From FW021-bin31 sp964422465 (GTDB taxonomy: Bacteria; Bacteroidota; Bacteroidia; Chitinophagales; Chitinophagaceae): a stretch of DNA of 40,985 bases. Shown here piece by piece: positions 16,022 to 24,735 of the stretch; position 1 is the stretch's first letter; each line of letters opens with the position of its first letter. A program made the position numbers and the translations under genes. The stretch lies in NCBI GenBank assembly GCA_964422465.1, contig CAYRBD010000020.1, positions 1 to 40,985 of the forward strand. Reading direction: 5' to 3'. The notes under the pieces were generated by a model, which did no database searches, had not been told where the DNA came from, and saw only the letters and a program-made list of their open reading frames with translations.

Positions 16022-17413
16022 CTAAAATAACTTCTGGTACAGTTCTTCAATCTGGCTGACCAAGACTACTTCTATGCGGTAACGGCTGAAATCGGTTTGT
16101 TGTGCAGTACCTTTTTTATGAGGCAGGTTATATTTAGAGATGAATATCTTCTCAAAACCCAGTTTTTCAGCCTCCAAAATACGTTGAGTGATGCGGTTAA
16201 CCGGTCTTATCTCTCCACTCAATCCCACCTCTCCGGCAAAGCAATAATGATGCGGGAGAGGTTGGTCTTCATACGAAGAAAGCAAGGCACAAATGATGGC
16301 CAGATCAATGGAGGGGTCTGATACCCGCAACCCACCAGCGATATTTACAAAAACATCCTTAATTCCAAATTGAAATCCACCCCGCTTCTCCAGCACGGCC
16401 AACAAAAGTTGAAGCCGCCGGAGATCGAAGCCATTTACCGTTCGCTGTGGAGTTCCATAAACGGAGTGCGTAACCAGCGCCTGGGTTTCAATCAGCATGG
16501 GCCGGATCCCCTCAATTGAGGCGGCAATGGCCACCCCACTCAAGGCTTCGTCTTTTTCAGACAGCAGGATTTCTGAAGGGTTGGATACCTGCCGCAGGCC
16601 GTTTCCTGTCATTTCATAAATTCCTAATTCGGAGGTAGAACCAAAGCGATTTTTAATGGTCCGCAGGATTCGATAGAGATAATGCTGATCTCCTTCAAAC
16701 TGCAGAACGGTATCCACTATATGCTCCAGCACTTTGGGCCCTGCTATACTTCCCTCCTTATTGATGTGGCCAATAATAAAAACGGGAGTTTGGGTGGATT
16801 TAGCAAAATGCTGCAATTCTGCCGTGCTGGTACGAATCTGAGAAACACTGCCGGGCGCCGACTCCACGTAAGGGGATTGCAGAGTTTGAATAGAATCCAC
16901 AATCACCAAATCGGGCCGTAATTTCTTTATCTCTTTAAAAATGAGCGCCGTATCCGTTTCTGTCAACAAATAAAGGTTGCTGCCCGTCATGCCCAGGCGA
17001 TCGGCCCGCATCCTGATCTGTTGCTCGCTTTCTTCTCCGCTGATGTACAACACCACGGCCCCGGGCATTTCCAGTGCATTTTGAAGAAAAAGGGTTGATT
17101 TCCCAATACCAGGCTCTCCCGCTACTAAAACCAGCGCCCCCGGCACAATTCCCCCTCCTAATACACGATTGAGTTCCTGGTCAGATGTTTGTATATATTC
17201 CTGCTCCTTTTTTTCAATATCCTTAAGGTTAATAATTGAAGACCGGCCCTTTCCGGTAACCGGCTTCCAATCTTCCTTAGCCGTCTTTTCTCCACGATTT
17301 ATCAATTCCTCTACCAGGGTATTCCATTCCCCGCAAGAGGGGCACTTTCCCAACCATTTCGGACTTTCATAACCACAATTTTGACAAAAAAATGCTTTTT
17401 TTACCTTAGCCAT
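16022..17413 (-). CDS. radA: DNA repair protein RadA
   Basis: A 463-residue RecA-like helicase that helps branch migration during recombination. The four-cysteine zinc finger (Cys10, 13, 24, 27) is at the N-terminus, Walker A GEPGIGKST at 99-107, Walker B DLVIVDSIQTL near 168-178 and the RadA-specific KNRFG motif at 254-258. The C-terminal Lon-protease-like domain follows from about 290 to 460 (GGLRVSDPSIDLAIICALLSS). Length is usual. A perfect hairpin lies only 22 bases upstream of its start, so the promoter is either tucked between or the hairpin is crossed by the radA transcript. The neighbouring genes are unrelated. Confidence 0.97.
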   Translation of the reverse strand: MAKVKKAFFCQNCGYESPKWLGKCPSCGEWNTLVEELINRGEKTAKEDWKPVTGKGRSSIINLKDIEKKEQEYIQTSDQELNRVLGGGIVPGALVLVAGEPGIGKSTLFLQNALEMPGAVVLYISGEESEQQIRMRADRLGMTGSNLYLLTETDTALIFKEIKKLRPDLVIVDSIQTLQSPYVESAPGSVSQIRTSTAELQHFAKSTQTPVFIIGHINKEGSIAGPKVLEHIVDTVLQFEGDQHYLYRILRTIKNRFGSTSELGIYEMTGNGLRQVSNPSEILLSEKDEALSGVAIAASIEGIRPMLIETQALVTHSVYGTPQRTVNGFDLRRLQLLLAVLEKRGGFQFGIKDVFVNIAGGLRVSDPSIDLAIICALLSSYEDQPLPHHYCFAGEVGLSGEIRPVNRITQRILEAEKLGFEKIFISKYNLPHKKGTAQQTDFSRYRIEVVLVSQIEELYQKLF

Positions 17414-17434
17414 CGTGTAGATATTGCATAATTG

Positions 17435-17471
17435 AAAAAGAGCCGGCGAGAAAAAAGTGCCGGCTCTTTTT
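17435..17471. terminator. Strong bidirectional terminator hairpin upstream of radA
   Basis: A 13-bp perfect stem, AAAAAGAGCCGGC (17435-17447) and GCCGGCTCTTTTT (17459-17471), with an 11-base loop. It has a U-tract in both directions. On the minus strand it would end transcripts coming from the 17.5-18.3 kb side just before radA. Confidence 0.8.
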
Positions 17472-17571
17472 ACTTACTAACCCATTAAATTCAACTCGAA
17501 GTTACTAAATGCCTTCAGAATAACAAACTTTATTTCCTGCCACCGCCAAAAATCAAGAAGCCATTAAAAAT

Positions 17572-17607
17572 AAAAAGAATACCATCTAAACAGATAGTAT
17601 CCTTTTT
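17572..17607 (-). terminator. Probable minus-strand terminator hairpin
   Basis: Arms 17572-17587 and 17592-17607 pair over 16 positions around a 4-base loop. On the minus strand the two mismatched positions become G-U pairs, and the stem ends in a T-run; on the plus strand they are true mismatches. This favours an RNA hairpin made from the minus strand, possibly ending the transcript of the DUF937-like gene. Confidence 0.55.
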
Positions 17608-17705
17608 AAATTATTAATAATATTATATATAATATAATTGACTATAAATAATATATACTATAAGATTAAGTTATATTATAACTTAATAATTATATATAAA
17701 ATTTT
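17608..17705. other. Extreme AT-rich tract with a perfect 23-base palindrome
   Basis: About 98 bases contain only some six G or C residues. Inside, 17665-17687 is a perfect palindrome (ATTAAGTTATA, one centre base, TATAACTTAAT). Next to it, TTATGAACA (17715-17723) and TTATCAACA (17736-17744) are direct repeats 21 bases apart that resemble the DnaA box TTATCCACA (two and one mismatch). A third, weaker box TTTTCGACA is at 17838-17846. The structure looks like a DNA-unwinding or nucleoid-protein site; function unproven. Confidence 0.5.
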
Positions 17706-17871
17706 ATCTTGCCCTTATGAACAGCAAAAAGATAGTTATCAACAGGGCTGATTTTCACAAAGTATCCTCATAAGTTTCTGAATTTCAAGGGAAATACAGG
17801 AATTTTCTATTTAACAATTCTTTAACTTCCCTTTAACTTTTCGACAACGATTGAAATTCAAAAAGTATATT

Positions 17872-18312
17872 TTAAAAAAGGTCTTTCACTTTTCCCAATA
17901 TTCCGCCGGCATCTCCCCCGCCAAAGGAGGACAAAAGCCCCTGAACACTAAAACTGTTGTCGGCAGGATCGGCGGTCTTATGAAACAATTTATTAATTAC
18001 CAGGGGGATAAGCATGGAAGCAATACCAGAAGCCTTTCCACTGTCAAAGCCCAACTTGCTTACCAGATTCTGCACGAAAGAGCCTTTCACCTTGTCAATA
18101 AGGCCGGTAAGCGCGCCTCCACCTGCTCCACTGGAAAAAGAACCTAATATATTCTGCAATCCTCCGCCAGACGCTTCTCCCTTTAATCCGTCAAAAATTG
18201 AAGAGGCAGCCTCCTGAAGAACTCCTTCTTTTTTGTCTCCGGGAATATCCGGGTTGTTGGTTACTGCTTCTGTTGCATTTTCTTTAACCAGTTTCAGAAT
18301 TTCATCAAACAT
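17872..18312 (-). CDS. DUF937/YidB-like small protein
   Basis: A 146-residue, Gly/Ser-rich cytoplasmic protein. The N-terminal helix (FDEILKLVKENATEAV) is followed by a Gly-rich linker region (about 50-75). A helical segment LVSKLGFDSGKASGIASMLIPLVINKLF (about 84-111) and a C-terminal GGGDAGGILGKVKDLF repeat the pattern of DUF937 (YidB-like) proteins, whose function is unknown. The call is by pattern resemblance only. It follows the macrodomain gene by 52 bases on the same strand and may share its transcript. Confidence 0.6.
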   Translation of the reverse strand: MFDEILKLVKENATEAVTNNPDIPGDKKEGVLQEAASSIFDGLKGEASGGGLQNILGSFSSGAGGGALTGLIDKVKGSFVQNLVSKLGFDSGKASGIASMLIPLVINKLFHKTADPADNSFSVQGLLSSFGGGDAGGILGKVKDLF

Positions 18313-18364
18313 AAATTTGTTTTTAATATAAATAATAATGAGCTACCAAAACTAAACAAAAAAA

Positions 18365-18883
18365 TCAAATTTCGCCATTTTCTTCATACAAAACTTTAAA
18401 CCGGTCATAATCCTTATCACTAAAAAAGACAAAGATTACCTCGCTGGGGAACGGGTTATTTTGTAAAAATTCGCGAACTGTAGTTAAGGCTATCTTTTCC
18501 GCAGCATCAAACGGATATCCATAAATACCCGTGCTGATGGCGGGGAAAGCAATAGACTTCAAACGGTGGTCTGCAGCAAGCTGTAAGCTGTTTTTATAAC
18601 AGTTTTGCAACAACCCGGGTTCCCCGTTTTTTCCATCATGCCATACCGGCCCTACAGCATGAATAACGAACTTCGCCGGGAGCCGGTATCCCTTTGTCAT
18701 TTTTACTTTTCCGGTCAGACAGCCACCAAGGGTCCGACATTCTTTCAGCAATTGAGGGCCTGCCGCACGATGGATAGCCCCATCTACGCCACCGCCTCCC
18801 AGCAGGCTGCTATTGGCTGCATTTACGATGGCTTCTGTCTCCAATTTGGTAATATCTCCCTTAAGAAATCTTATTCTTGACAT
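18365..18883 (-). CDS. Macrodomain protein, O-acetyl-ADP-ribose deacetylase type (YmdB-like)
   Basis: A 172-residue single macrodomain. The ADP-ribose pocket is intact: KGDITKL (8-14), the catalytic-site IVNAANSSLLGGGGVDGAIH (19-38) with Asn21, Asn24 and Asp34, and the phosphate loop STGIYGYP (117-124). This matches the MacroD/YmdB class, which hydrolyses O-acetyl-ADP-ribose and removes ADP-ribose from acidic residues. Length is as expected. No sirtuin or ADP-ribosyltransferase is nearby, so no toxin-antitoxin pairing is seen. It is the first of a probable two-gene unit with the DUF937-like gene. Confidence 0.95.
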   Translation of the reverse strand: MSRIRFLKGDITKLETEAIVNAANSSLLGGGGVDGAIHRAAGPQLLKECRTLGGCLTGKVKMTKGYRLPAKFVIHAVGPVWHDGKNGEPGLLQNCYKNSLQLAADHRLKSIAFPAISTGIYGYPFDAAEKIALTTVREFLQNNPFPSEVIFVFFSDKDYDRFKVLYEENGEI

Positions 18884-19026
18884 CTTTTCTTTCTTTTATA
18901 GCTATTTATGCTATTTCAAAGGTTAAATTTAAGGATTTTATCCCTCATCAAAAGGTTCCTGTAGCCTCTTTTCGCAATTTTTCCTAATTTCGACCTTCAA
19001 AACGATTACACACCAAATCCACATCC

Positions 19027-21060
19027 ATGACAAAAATGCTTTCTTTCTCCATGACCGCTCTGGTCTTTTTAGCAATGATGAGTTGCCATACAAATTCTCA
19101 AAATGCACAATCCGACCCACTGGATCTCAGCGGACGGGACACCACCGAAAGCCCGGCGCAAAACTTCTTTGAATATGCCAATGGCACCTGGCTGAAAAAT
19201 ACAAAAATTCCTCCTTCCAAAACAGGATGGGGGTCTTTCTATGTCGTTCGCGACAATGCCCTGCATCAGATGAAGTTTATCCTGGATTCCTGTAGCCGTT
19301 TACAAGCGCCCAAAGAAGGCAATATTGAACAACAAATTGGCGACCTGTATGCTGCAATCATGGATAGCGCTGCCATTGAAACAGCCGGAATAACGCCTTT
19401 GCAGCACGTGCTGACCCGTATTTCAAAAATAGACAGCCCCGATGGCGTCCTAAAAGAAGTAACCACCGAATATAAAGAAGGGAATGGCTCGCTATTCGGA
19501 AGCTATGTGGGACCCGATGACAAAAACAGCAACGTTGAACGAGCTCAGTTTTACCAGGGAGGGCTGGGGCTTCCCAACCGGAATTATTATTTTAAAGAAG
19601 ACAGCACAAGTAAAGAAATACGGGAAAAGTATCATCAATACATTGCACATATCCTTTCCCTTTCCGGATACGAAGGAGATACAACGGAAGCGGCCAAAGA
19701 AATTATGAACCTGGAAACCCAATTGGCTCAGGCTTCTAAAACGCCCGTTCAACTTCGCGATCCAGAAGCCAATTACCATCTTTTAACACTTAAAGAGATG
19801 GATAAAAAGACCCCGAATATCAATTGGGAAAAACTGACCGAAAATTTTGGCGTGGATGTAGATACCTTGCAAGTTGGGCAACCGGAATTCTTCAGCACCC
19901 TATCCGGATTACTCCACTCCGTACCGTTAAAAACCTGGAAAAATTACCTGACTTTCCATTATGTCAATGGCTTTGCCCCCTGGCTGAGCAGTCCGTTTGC
20001 AACGGCTAACTTCGACTTTTATAAAAAACTGCTCAATGGTCAGCAGGCACCCGAAGAACGCTGGAAACGTGCTTCTTCCCTTGTAAATCGCTCGCTGGGC
20101 GATGCTTTAGGGCAATTATACGTTCAGAAATATTTTCCCCCATCTGCTAAAAAATATATGGAAAACCTGGTGAATAACCTTCAGCAAACCTACAAACAAC
20201 ATATTGAACAGTGTGACTGGATGAGCGATTCCACTAAAGAGAAGGCGGTAGATAAATTAGAAGCCTTTACAAAAAAAATAGGCTACCCTGATAAATGGAA
20301 AGACTATTCCTCCATCAGGATAAGCCGGGATTCCTTAGTGGGCAACCTGATGCGTATCGGCAAGTGGCATTATGAATACAACATTAATAAACTACATAAG
20401 CCTGTGGACAAAACAGAGTGGTACATGACCCCGCCAACAGTAAACGCCTACTACAACCCTTCCTTTAATGAAATTGTTTTCCCTGCCGGAATCCTGCAGC
20501 CACCCTTCTATTTCCAAAATGGAGATGATGCCGTCAACTATGGAGGAATTGCCGCCGTTATCGGCCATGAAATGACGCATGGGTTTGATGATCAGGGCAG
20601 CCAGTTTGACAAAAAGGGCAACCTTAACAACTGGTGGTCTAAAACGGACCGGAAAAAATTTGACTCCATTGCCAGCCGGGTGGTAAAATTGTACGACAGC
20701 TATGTAGTTTTGGATACCGTACATGTAAACGGCCAACTGACTGAAGGAGAAAACATGGCAGACATCGGCGGAGTGGCTATTGCCTATGCCGCCTTTAAAA
20801 ATACAGAAGAAGGAAAAAGCGATTCTTTGAGAGACGGGCTCACCCCTGATCAGCGCTTCTTTTTGTCCTATGCACAAATCTGGCGTATCAAAAACCGCCC
20901 GAAACGATTGTTATGGCGCATCAACAACGACCCGCATTCTCCGGAAATGTACCGGGTGAACGGGCCCCTCTCCAATATGAAAGCATTTTATGATGCTTTT
21001 AAGGTGAAACCGGGAGATAAAATGTACAGGCCGGACAGCCTGCGCATCAAAATCTGGTAA
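19027..21060 (+). CDS. M13-family (neprilysin-like) metallopeptidase, lipoprotein
   Basis: A 677-residue zinc endopeptidase of the PepO/neprilysin family. The N-terminus is a lipoprotein signal with the lipobox cysteine at 20 (MMSCHTN), so the enzyme is probably anchored in the periplasm or at the surface. The M13_N region spans about 40-420 and the catalytic domain about 470-677. The zinc site is HEMTH (His514, Glu515, His518) plus Glu575 and Asp579 in ENMADIGG. The substrate-binding NAYYNP (473-478) is present and the C-terminus ends in IKIW, like the CxxW end of the family. It probably degrades oligopeptides. A second ATG at 19036 is possible. Confidence 0.96.
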   Translation: MTKMLSFSMTALVFLAMMSCHTNSQNAQSDPLDLSGRDTTESPAQNFFEYANGTWLKNTKIPPSKTGWGSFYVVRDNALHQMKFILDSCSRLQAPKEGNIEQQIGDLYAAIMDSAAIETAGITPLQHVLTRISKIDSPDGVLKEVTTEYKEGNGSLFGSYVGPDDKNSNVERAQFYQGGLGLPNRNYYFKEDSTSKEIREKYHQYIAHILSLSGYEGDTTEAAKEIMNLETQLAQASKTPVQLRDPEANYHLLTLKEMDKKTPNINWEKLTENFGVDVDTLQVGQPEFFSTLSGLLHSVPLKTWKNYLTFHYVNGFAPWLSSPFATANFDFYKKLLNGQQAPEERWKRASSLVNRSLGDALGQLYVQKYFPPSAKKYMENLVNNLQQTYKQHIEQCDWMSDSTKEKAVDKLEAFTKKIGYPDKWKDYSSIRISRDSLVGNLMRIGKWHYEYNINKLHKPVDKTEWYMTPPTVNAYYNPSFNEIVFPAGILQPPFYFQNGDDAVNYGGIAAVIGHEMTHGFDDQGSQFDKKGNLNNWWSKTDRKKFDSIASRVVKLYDSYVVLDTVHVNGQLTEGENMADIGGVAIAYAAFKNTEEGKSDSLRDGLTPDQRFFLSYAQIWRIKNRPKRLLWRINNDPHSPEMYRVNGPLSNMKAFYDAFKVKPGDKMYRPDSLRIKIW

Positions 21061-21087
21061 TTTCTCTTTTTTATTAAAACAAAAGTT

Positions 21088-21126
21088 AAAAGTCTGCTCA
21101 CTTTCCGGCAAACAGACCTTTTTTAT
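21088..21126 (+). terminator. Probable terminator after the M13 gene
   Basis: AAAAGTCTG and CAGACCTTTTTT pair with one bulged base around a 16-base loop and run into a T-tract. Confidence 0.5.
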
Positions 21127-21221
21127 GCCTTTTTTTATATAAATATCCTACCTTGCAAGCCATTCCTATTCTATCCGGGATCACAAAAGTTGTCTAAATA
21201 TTTCTTATTCCGCCAGCCAAA

Positions 21222-22505
21222 ATGAAATTAAAATTCAAGACCTTTTTTGCTTATTTCTGTCTGTTCAGTGCCTCCGTTATTGTTCTTTCCTCCTGCATGA
21301 ATACATCGGGAAACGCTAATCATGAAAAGGATTCTATAGATAACCCTCCTCCCGTAGTTATTCACCGGGAATTTGGCCTCCCGGTAGATTCGTTTAAAAT
21401 TATTAAATCGACTATCCACCCCAGTGAGTTTTTATCCAACATCCTGTCTCCACACGGGATTAGCGCCCGGGAACTGGCGCTGCTGGCTCAAAAATCCCGA
21501 AAGGTTTTCGATATCCGCGACCTGAGAGCGGGCCTGCCTTACACTTTGTTTTGCTCTAAGGACAGCCTGCAAAAAGCCCGGTATTTTGTTTACCAGCCTA
21601 ACCCGGTAGATTACGTTGTTTACGATTTGACGGACTCCATGAAAGTATATAAAGACCAATTACCGGTTACAGTAGAACAGCGCACCTCCTCCGGGATAAT
21701 CCGCCATTCGCTGTTTCAATCGCTGCAAAGGGTACAGGCCGATCCCGATCTGGCCATCAAACTAGCTGATATCTACGCCTGGGATATTGATTTTTATGCC
21801 ATTAAAAAAGGTGACTGGTTCAAGGTCATTTATGATCAGCAGTACATCAAAGGCCAACCGGTCGGTCTGGGCCGGATCAAAGCAGCCGTATTCGGACATG
21901 GAGGCCAGAAATTTTATGCTTTTTATTTCAAGGACGACAGTACAAATACCGATGGCTACTATGATGCCCAGGCCAAAAGCTTGCGTAAGGCTTTCTTAAA
22001 AGCCCCGCTAAAATATTATCGCATTTCTTCCCGTTATTCTTTACATCGCTATCATCCCATACAGCACAGAATGAAAGCACATTTGGGAACCGATTATGCC
22101 GCTCCAAAAGGGACCCCCATCATGTCAACCGCTGCCGGTACCGTTATCGCCTCCCGATATACTCGCTTCAACGGCAATTATGTAAAAATTCGCCACAACA
22201 GCGTATATACAACACAATACCTCCACATGAGCAGGAGAGCGGTAAAAGTGGGGCAACATGTAAAGCAGGGGCAGGTCATTGGCTATGTAGGCATGACGGG
22301 GCTGGCCACCGGCCCACATGTATGTTACCGCTTCTGGAAAAATGGCCGGCAGGTCAATCCCCTCATACAGCACTTCCCACCGGCAGAACCTATTAAGGAC
22401 AGCGACCGGGAGGCCTTTACTCAACTGGTAACAATGGAAAAAGCAAAACTGGACGAGGTGGCTATCGATTCTCAGGTCATCGCGCAAATCCGGCCCGCAA
22501 TTTAA
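21222..22505 (+). CDS. M23-family peptidoglycan endopeptidase, lipoprotein
   Basis: The 427-residue product has a lipoprotein signal with cysteine at 25 (SSCMNTS). A middle region with LysM/OapA-like fold features (LRAGLPYTLF, IKKGDWFKVIYD) is followed by a C-terminal M23 LytM domain (about 275-390). The zinc and catalytic residues are His287 and Asp291 (HLGTDYAAP), His335 (LHMS) and His366 (GPHVCYRFW), so it should be an active DD- or glycyl-endopeptidase that opens peptidoglycan cross-links. The domain layout matches MepM/ShyA-type enzymes. Its last 29 bases overlap the 3' end of the opposite FUSC gene. With the two S66 genes downstream it forms a peptidoglycan group. Confidence 0.95.
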   Translation: MKLKFKTFFAYFCLFSASVIVLSSCMNTSGNANHEKDSIDNPPPVVIHREFGLPVDSFKIIKSTIHPSEFLSNILSPHGISARELALLAQKSRKVFDIRDLRAGLPYTLFCSKDSLQKARYFVYQPNPVDYVVYDLTDSMKVYKDQLPVTVEQRTSSGIIRHSLFQSLQRVQADPDLAIKLADIYAWDIDFYAIKKGDWFKVIYDQQYIKGQPVGLGRIKAAVFGHGGQKFYAFYFKDDSTNTDGYYDAQAKSLRKAFLKAPLKYYRISSRYSLHRYHPIQHRMKAHLGTDYAAPKGTPIMSTAAGTVIASRYTRFNGNYVKIRHNSVYTTQYLHMSRRAVKVGQHVKQGQVIGYVGMTGLATGPHVCYRFWKNGRQVNPLIQHFPPAEPIKDSDREAFTQLVTMEKAKLDEVAIDSQVIAQIRPAI

Positions 22506-24675
22506 CAGGAGGCGCCTTTATCTGATCAATGGCATAATATAAACCAACCGTTTCCTTTGTGATCCGTTCCAACAACCCCTTAATCAGTTTCTGATCACTT
22601 CCCGCATCGGGCAATTCCTTCAACAACAAGTTAATCTGACGAATAATTTCATCCGGGTGTAACTGCTTTTCAGGTTCAAAAGAAAACTCCTGTTCTGCCT
22701 TTTTCCCGGCTCCCTCTAACATTTCCTCAATCATCCGTTTGAAGGACTGAAGATTGCCAAAACCTACTAATCCCGGATATTTGATCAATTGCTGATTCAG
22801 GGTCTTGATAAGCCGGGTAAGCCGTATGTTATATCCTATCAATAAGAAATAAAGTTGCCGGTTTGTTTGCATTTTCTGCGGTTCACTCTTCATCCTCCTC
22901 AAGGACTGAAAAGCATTGGAGTTGGTTATTTCCGCTTCTCTTCTGGGCTTTATAAAGTTCATATTGGTCCAATGTATGCCACTTGAGACGGTTGTCAGCA
23001 GGCTACTAAAATAATCCTTGTTCGCCGCAATGGCTTTTGCCATCAGCGCAGGGAAACGATACCGCTCCCATAATGGGAAAAAAGCATACCCTCCCAGCAG
23101 GGCCAGCCCTGCGCCTCCGAGCGTATTCAATACCCTTATTAATGCAATCTGCCAGGTAACCGGCTCCAGCAGATGATACAGCGCTATGACCATTATCGTA
23201 ATAAAAAACGCGGCCAGGGCATAGTTATGCTGTATATAATACATCATAACAAAGGCTGAAAAAAGGACAACAGCCATTTTGATAGATAAGGGTAAGGGAA
23301 ATAAGAAAATCAAAGAGCCAATAATCGCCCCCGACAAGGTACCCTTCAGCCGGTCCAAAGCTTTTGTAAAGGTAGCACCCAGCTCCGGTTGCAGAATGAT
23401 CATGGCGGTCATGGCAATCCAATAGCCTTTAGAAACATTAAAAATTTTATAAACTGCCACTCCTATTGCCATAGCCAGGGCCAGGCGTAGTGAAAAGCGG
23501 AAAGTAAAGGATTTTGGACTGAAAGTGAACCGCACGACCGGCAACTTCTGAGGGATAGTCATACCTGTAAAGAAATTACGAATAAAAAAAGTCATGCTGC
23601 CCGACTTGTGGCTCATCCACTGCAGAAAACCCATCGCTTCTTCCAGGTAGTCCGTCAATTCATTCAGAGAACGAACGGTCTGCTCCCCTGCAATTTTAGA
23701 TATTGATTTTGGTAAATCTTTTTCCAACAGCTCAATATTATTTTTGATCCGCCTGATGATAAGGCCGGTGGCATAAACATCCTCCGGACGGTTTGAGATA
23801 ATACTGATAGCGATCCTTCTCATCGCCTGGCTCAAATTTTCCAGAATATAAAAAAGCAGCTTCTCAGGAAATTCCGGATTTGTCTTAACCTGACCGAGGG
23901 CATCTATCAAAGAAGTGAGTGCCGGATCTGAAAAAGAAACGATCCGCCGAAGTTCTACCAGTTGGTAAGATAAACGGTTACGATGACCATGGCGTATCCC
24001 CTGATGCCGGCTTAACAGTTCCATGGAATTACTCAACTCTTCCCGAAAGGCAAATTCTTTTTCATCCAACTCGTTTACTGGGTTACCGTCCTCCTGCCCT
24101 TTTGAGATCGTTTCCGCCAAAAGAGAGACCCAGTCCGACATCGCCTTCCAGGCATAAGAAACAGACCTTCGGAAAGGACTAAAGGGAATAAAAACCCAAT
24201 ACAAAAGTGTAAAGATTAAAGCAATAAGCCCTCCGGACAACACCCAGATAAACATCTTTCCGGCAGCTGCAAAACCACCCGACAGGTTAAGGCTTAGCAG
24301 GTAAATAAGCAATACACTAAGCATAATCCCCGGACCATGAGAACCGCTTTGACGAACAAAGCCCCCAAAAAAAGCCAGTATCAGCATCAGGAGAGTTGAA
24401 AGGATCCAGCTTCCCCCAACCAAAATACCCAGCATTCCCGCAATACCGCTGGCAATGATTGCCCCGCTCATCACCAGTAATTTCATGGGATAACTACCCG
24501 AAACATTTACGGTGGATAAAAGTTGAGCCCCGATGGCAATCCACACTGCGGCACCCATATTCCCGATGGTCAGCCCCCATAACAAGGGAAGAATAAATGC
24601 CAGGGTGGAACGGATGGCCCGCCCCAATGCAGGTTCAAAATATTCATCCAGGAAAACACTTTTTAAATGGAACAA
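22477..24675 (-). CDS. FUSC-family (YccS/YhfK-like) integral membrane protein
   Basis: The 732-residue protein has two hydrophobic blocks of about five or six helices each (about 22-165 and 400-530). Each is followed by a soluble helical region, the usual arrangement of the FUSC family related to aromatic acid exporters and plant aluminium-activated channels. The second block has the family stretch LQPELGATFTKALDRLKGTLSGAIIGS. Transport of aromatic acids or envelope precursors is possible, but no substrate can be assigned. The start is a TTG at 24675; no ATG precedes the first helix. The gene converges with the M23 gene (29-base overlap) and diverges from the S66 pair through a 60-base promoter region. 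Confidence 0.88.
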   Translation of the reverse strand: MFHLKSVFLDEYFEPALGRAIRSTLAFILPLLWGLTIGNMGAAVWIAIGAQLLSTVNVSGSYPMKLLVMSGAIIASGIAGMLGILVGGSWILSTLLMLILAFFGGFVRQSGSHGPGIMLSVLLIYLLSLNLSGGFAAAGKMFIWVLSGGLIALIFTLLYWVFIPFSPFRRSVSYAWKAMSDWVSLLAETISKGQEDGNPVNELDEKEFAFREELSNSMELLSRHQGIRHGHRNRLSYQLVELRRIVSFSDPALTSLIDALGQVKTNPEFPEKLLFYILENLSQAMRRIAISIISNRPEDVYATGLIIRRIKNNIELLEKDLPKSISKIAGEQTVRSLNELTDYLEEAMGFLQWMSHKSGSMTFFIRNFFTGMTIPQKLPVVRFTFSPKSFTFRFSLRLALAMAIGVAVYKIFNVSKGYWIAMTAMIILQPELGATFTKALDRLKGTLSGAIIGSLIFLFPLPLSIKMAVVLFSAFVMMYYIQHNYALAAFFITIMVIALYHLLEPVTWQIALIRVLNTLGGAGLALLGGYAFFPLWERYRFPALMAKAIAANKDYFSSLLTTVSSGIHWTNMNFIKPRREAEITNSNAFQSLRRMKSEPQKMQTNRQLYFLLIGYNIRLTRLIKTLNQQLIKYPGLVGFGNLQSFKRMIEEMLEGAGKKAEQEFSFEPEKQLHPDEIIRQINLLLKELPDAGSDQKLIKGLLERITKETVGLYYAIDQIKAPPVKLRAGFAR

Positions 24676-24686
24676 TTCTCTCGGTT

Positions 24687-24715
24687 TTTGAAGGACGCAA
24701 AATTAGTTTACTTTG
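24687..24715 (+). promoter_or_regulatory. Promoter of the S66 pair
   Basis: TTTG (24687-24690), a 17-base spacer and TTACTTTG (24708-24715), one base off TAnnTTTG, lie 20 bases before the ATG at 24736. This supports the start at 24736 rather than a longer frame beginning at 24667. Confidence 0.5.
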
Positions 24716-24735
24716 CACTTAACAAAAAACACACA

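Larger units (their letters stand above)
17414..17871. other. 458-base region without a gene
   Basis: This stretch between radA and the DUF937-like gene holds two hairpins, the AT-rich palindromic tract, the DnaA-box-like repeats and a direct repeat TTTAACTT (17821-17828 and 17832-17839). No tRNA, credible coding frame or known RNA family was recognised. An unstarted 24-codon frame on the minus strand was considered and rejected. Confidence 0.6.

Noticed and set aside
17539..17614. Minus-strand frame of about 24 codons ending FLIFGGGRK in the gene-free region
   Set aside because: It has no ATG, GTG or suitable TTG start, is short enough to occur by chance in AT-rich DNA and overlaps a better explained hairpin.
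17414..18312. Toxin-antitoxin or ADP-ribosylation system around the macrodomain gene
   Set aside because: No ADP-ribosyltransferase, sirtuin or DarT-like gene is nearby; the macrodomain resembles the common YmdB type.
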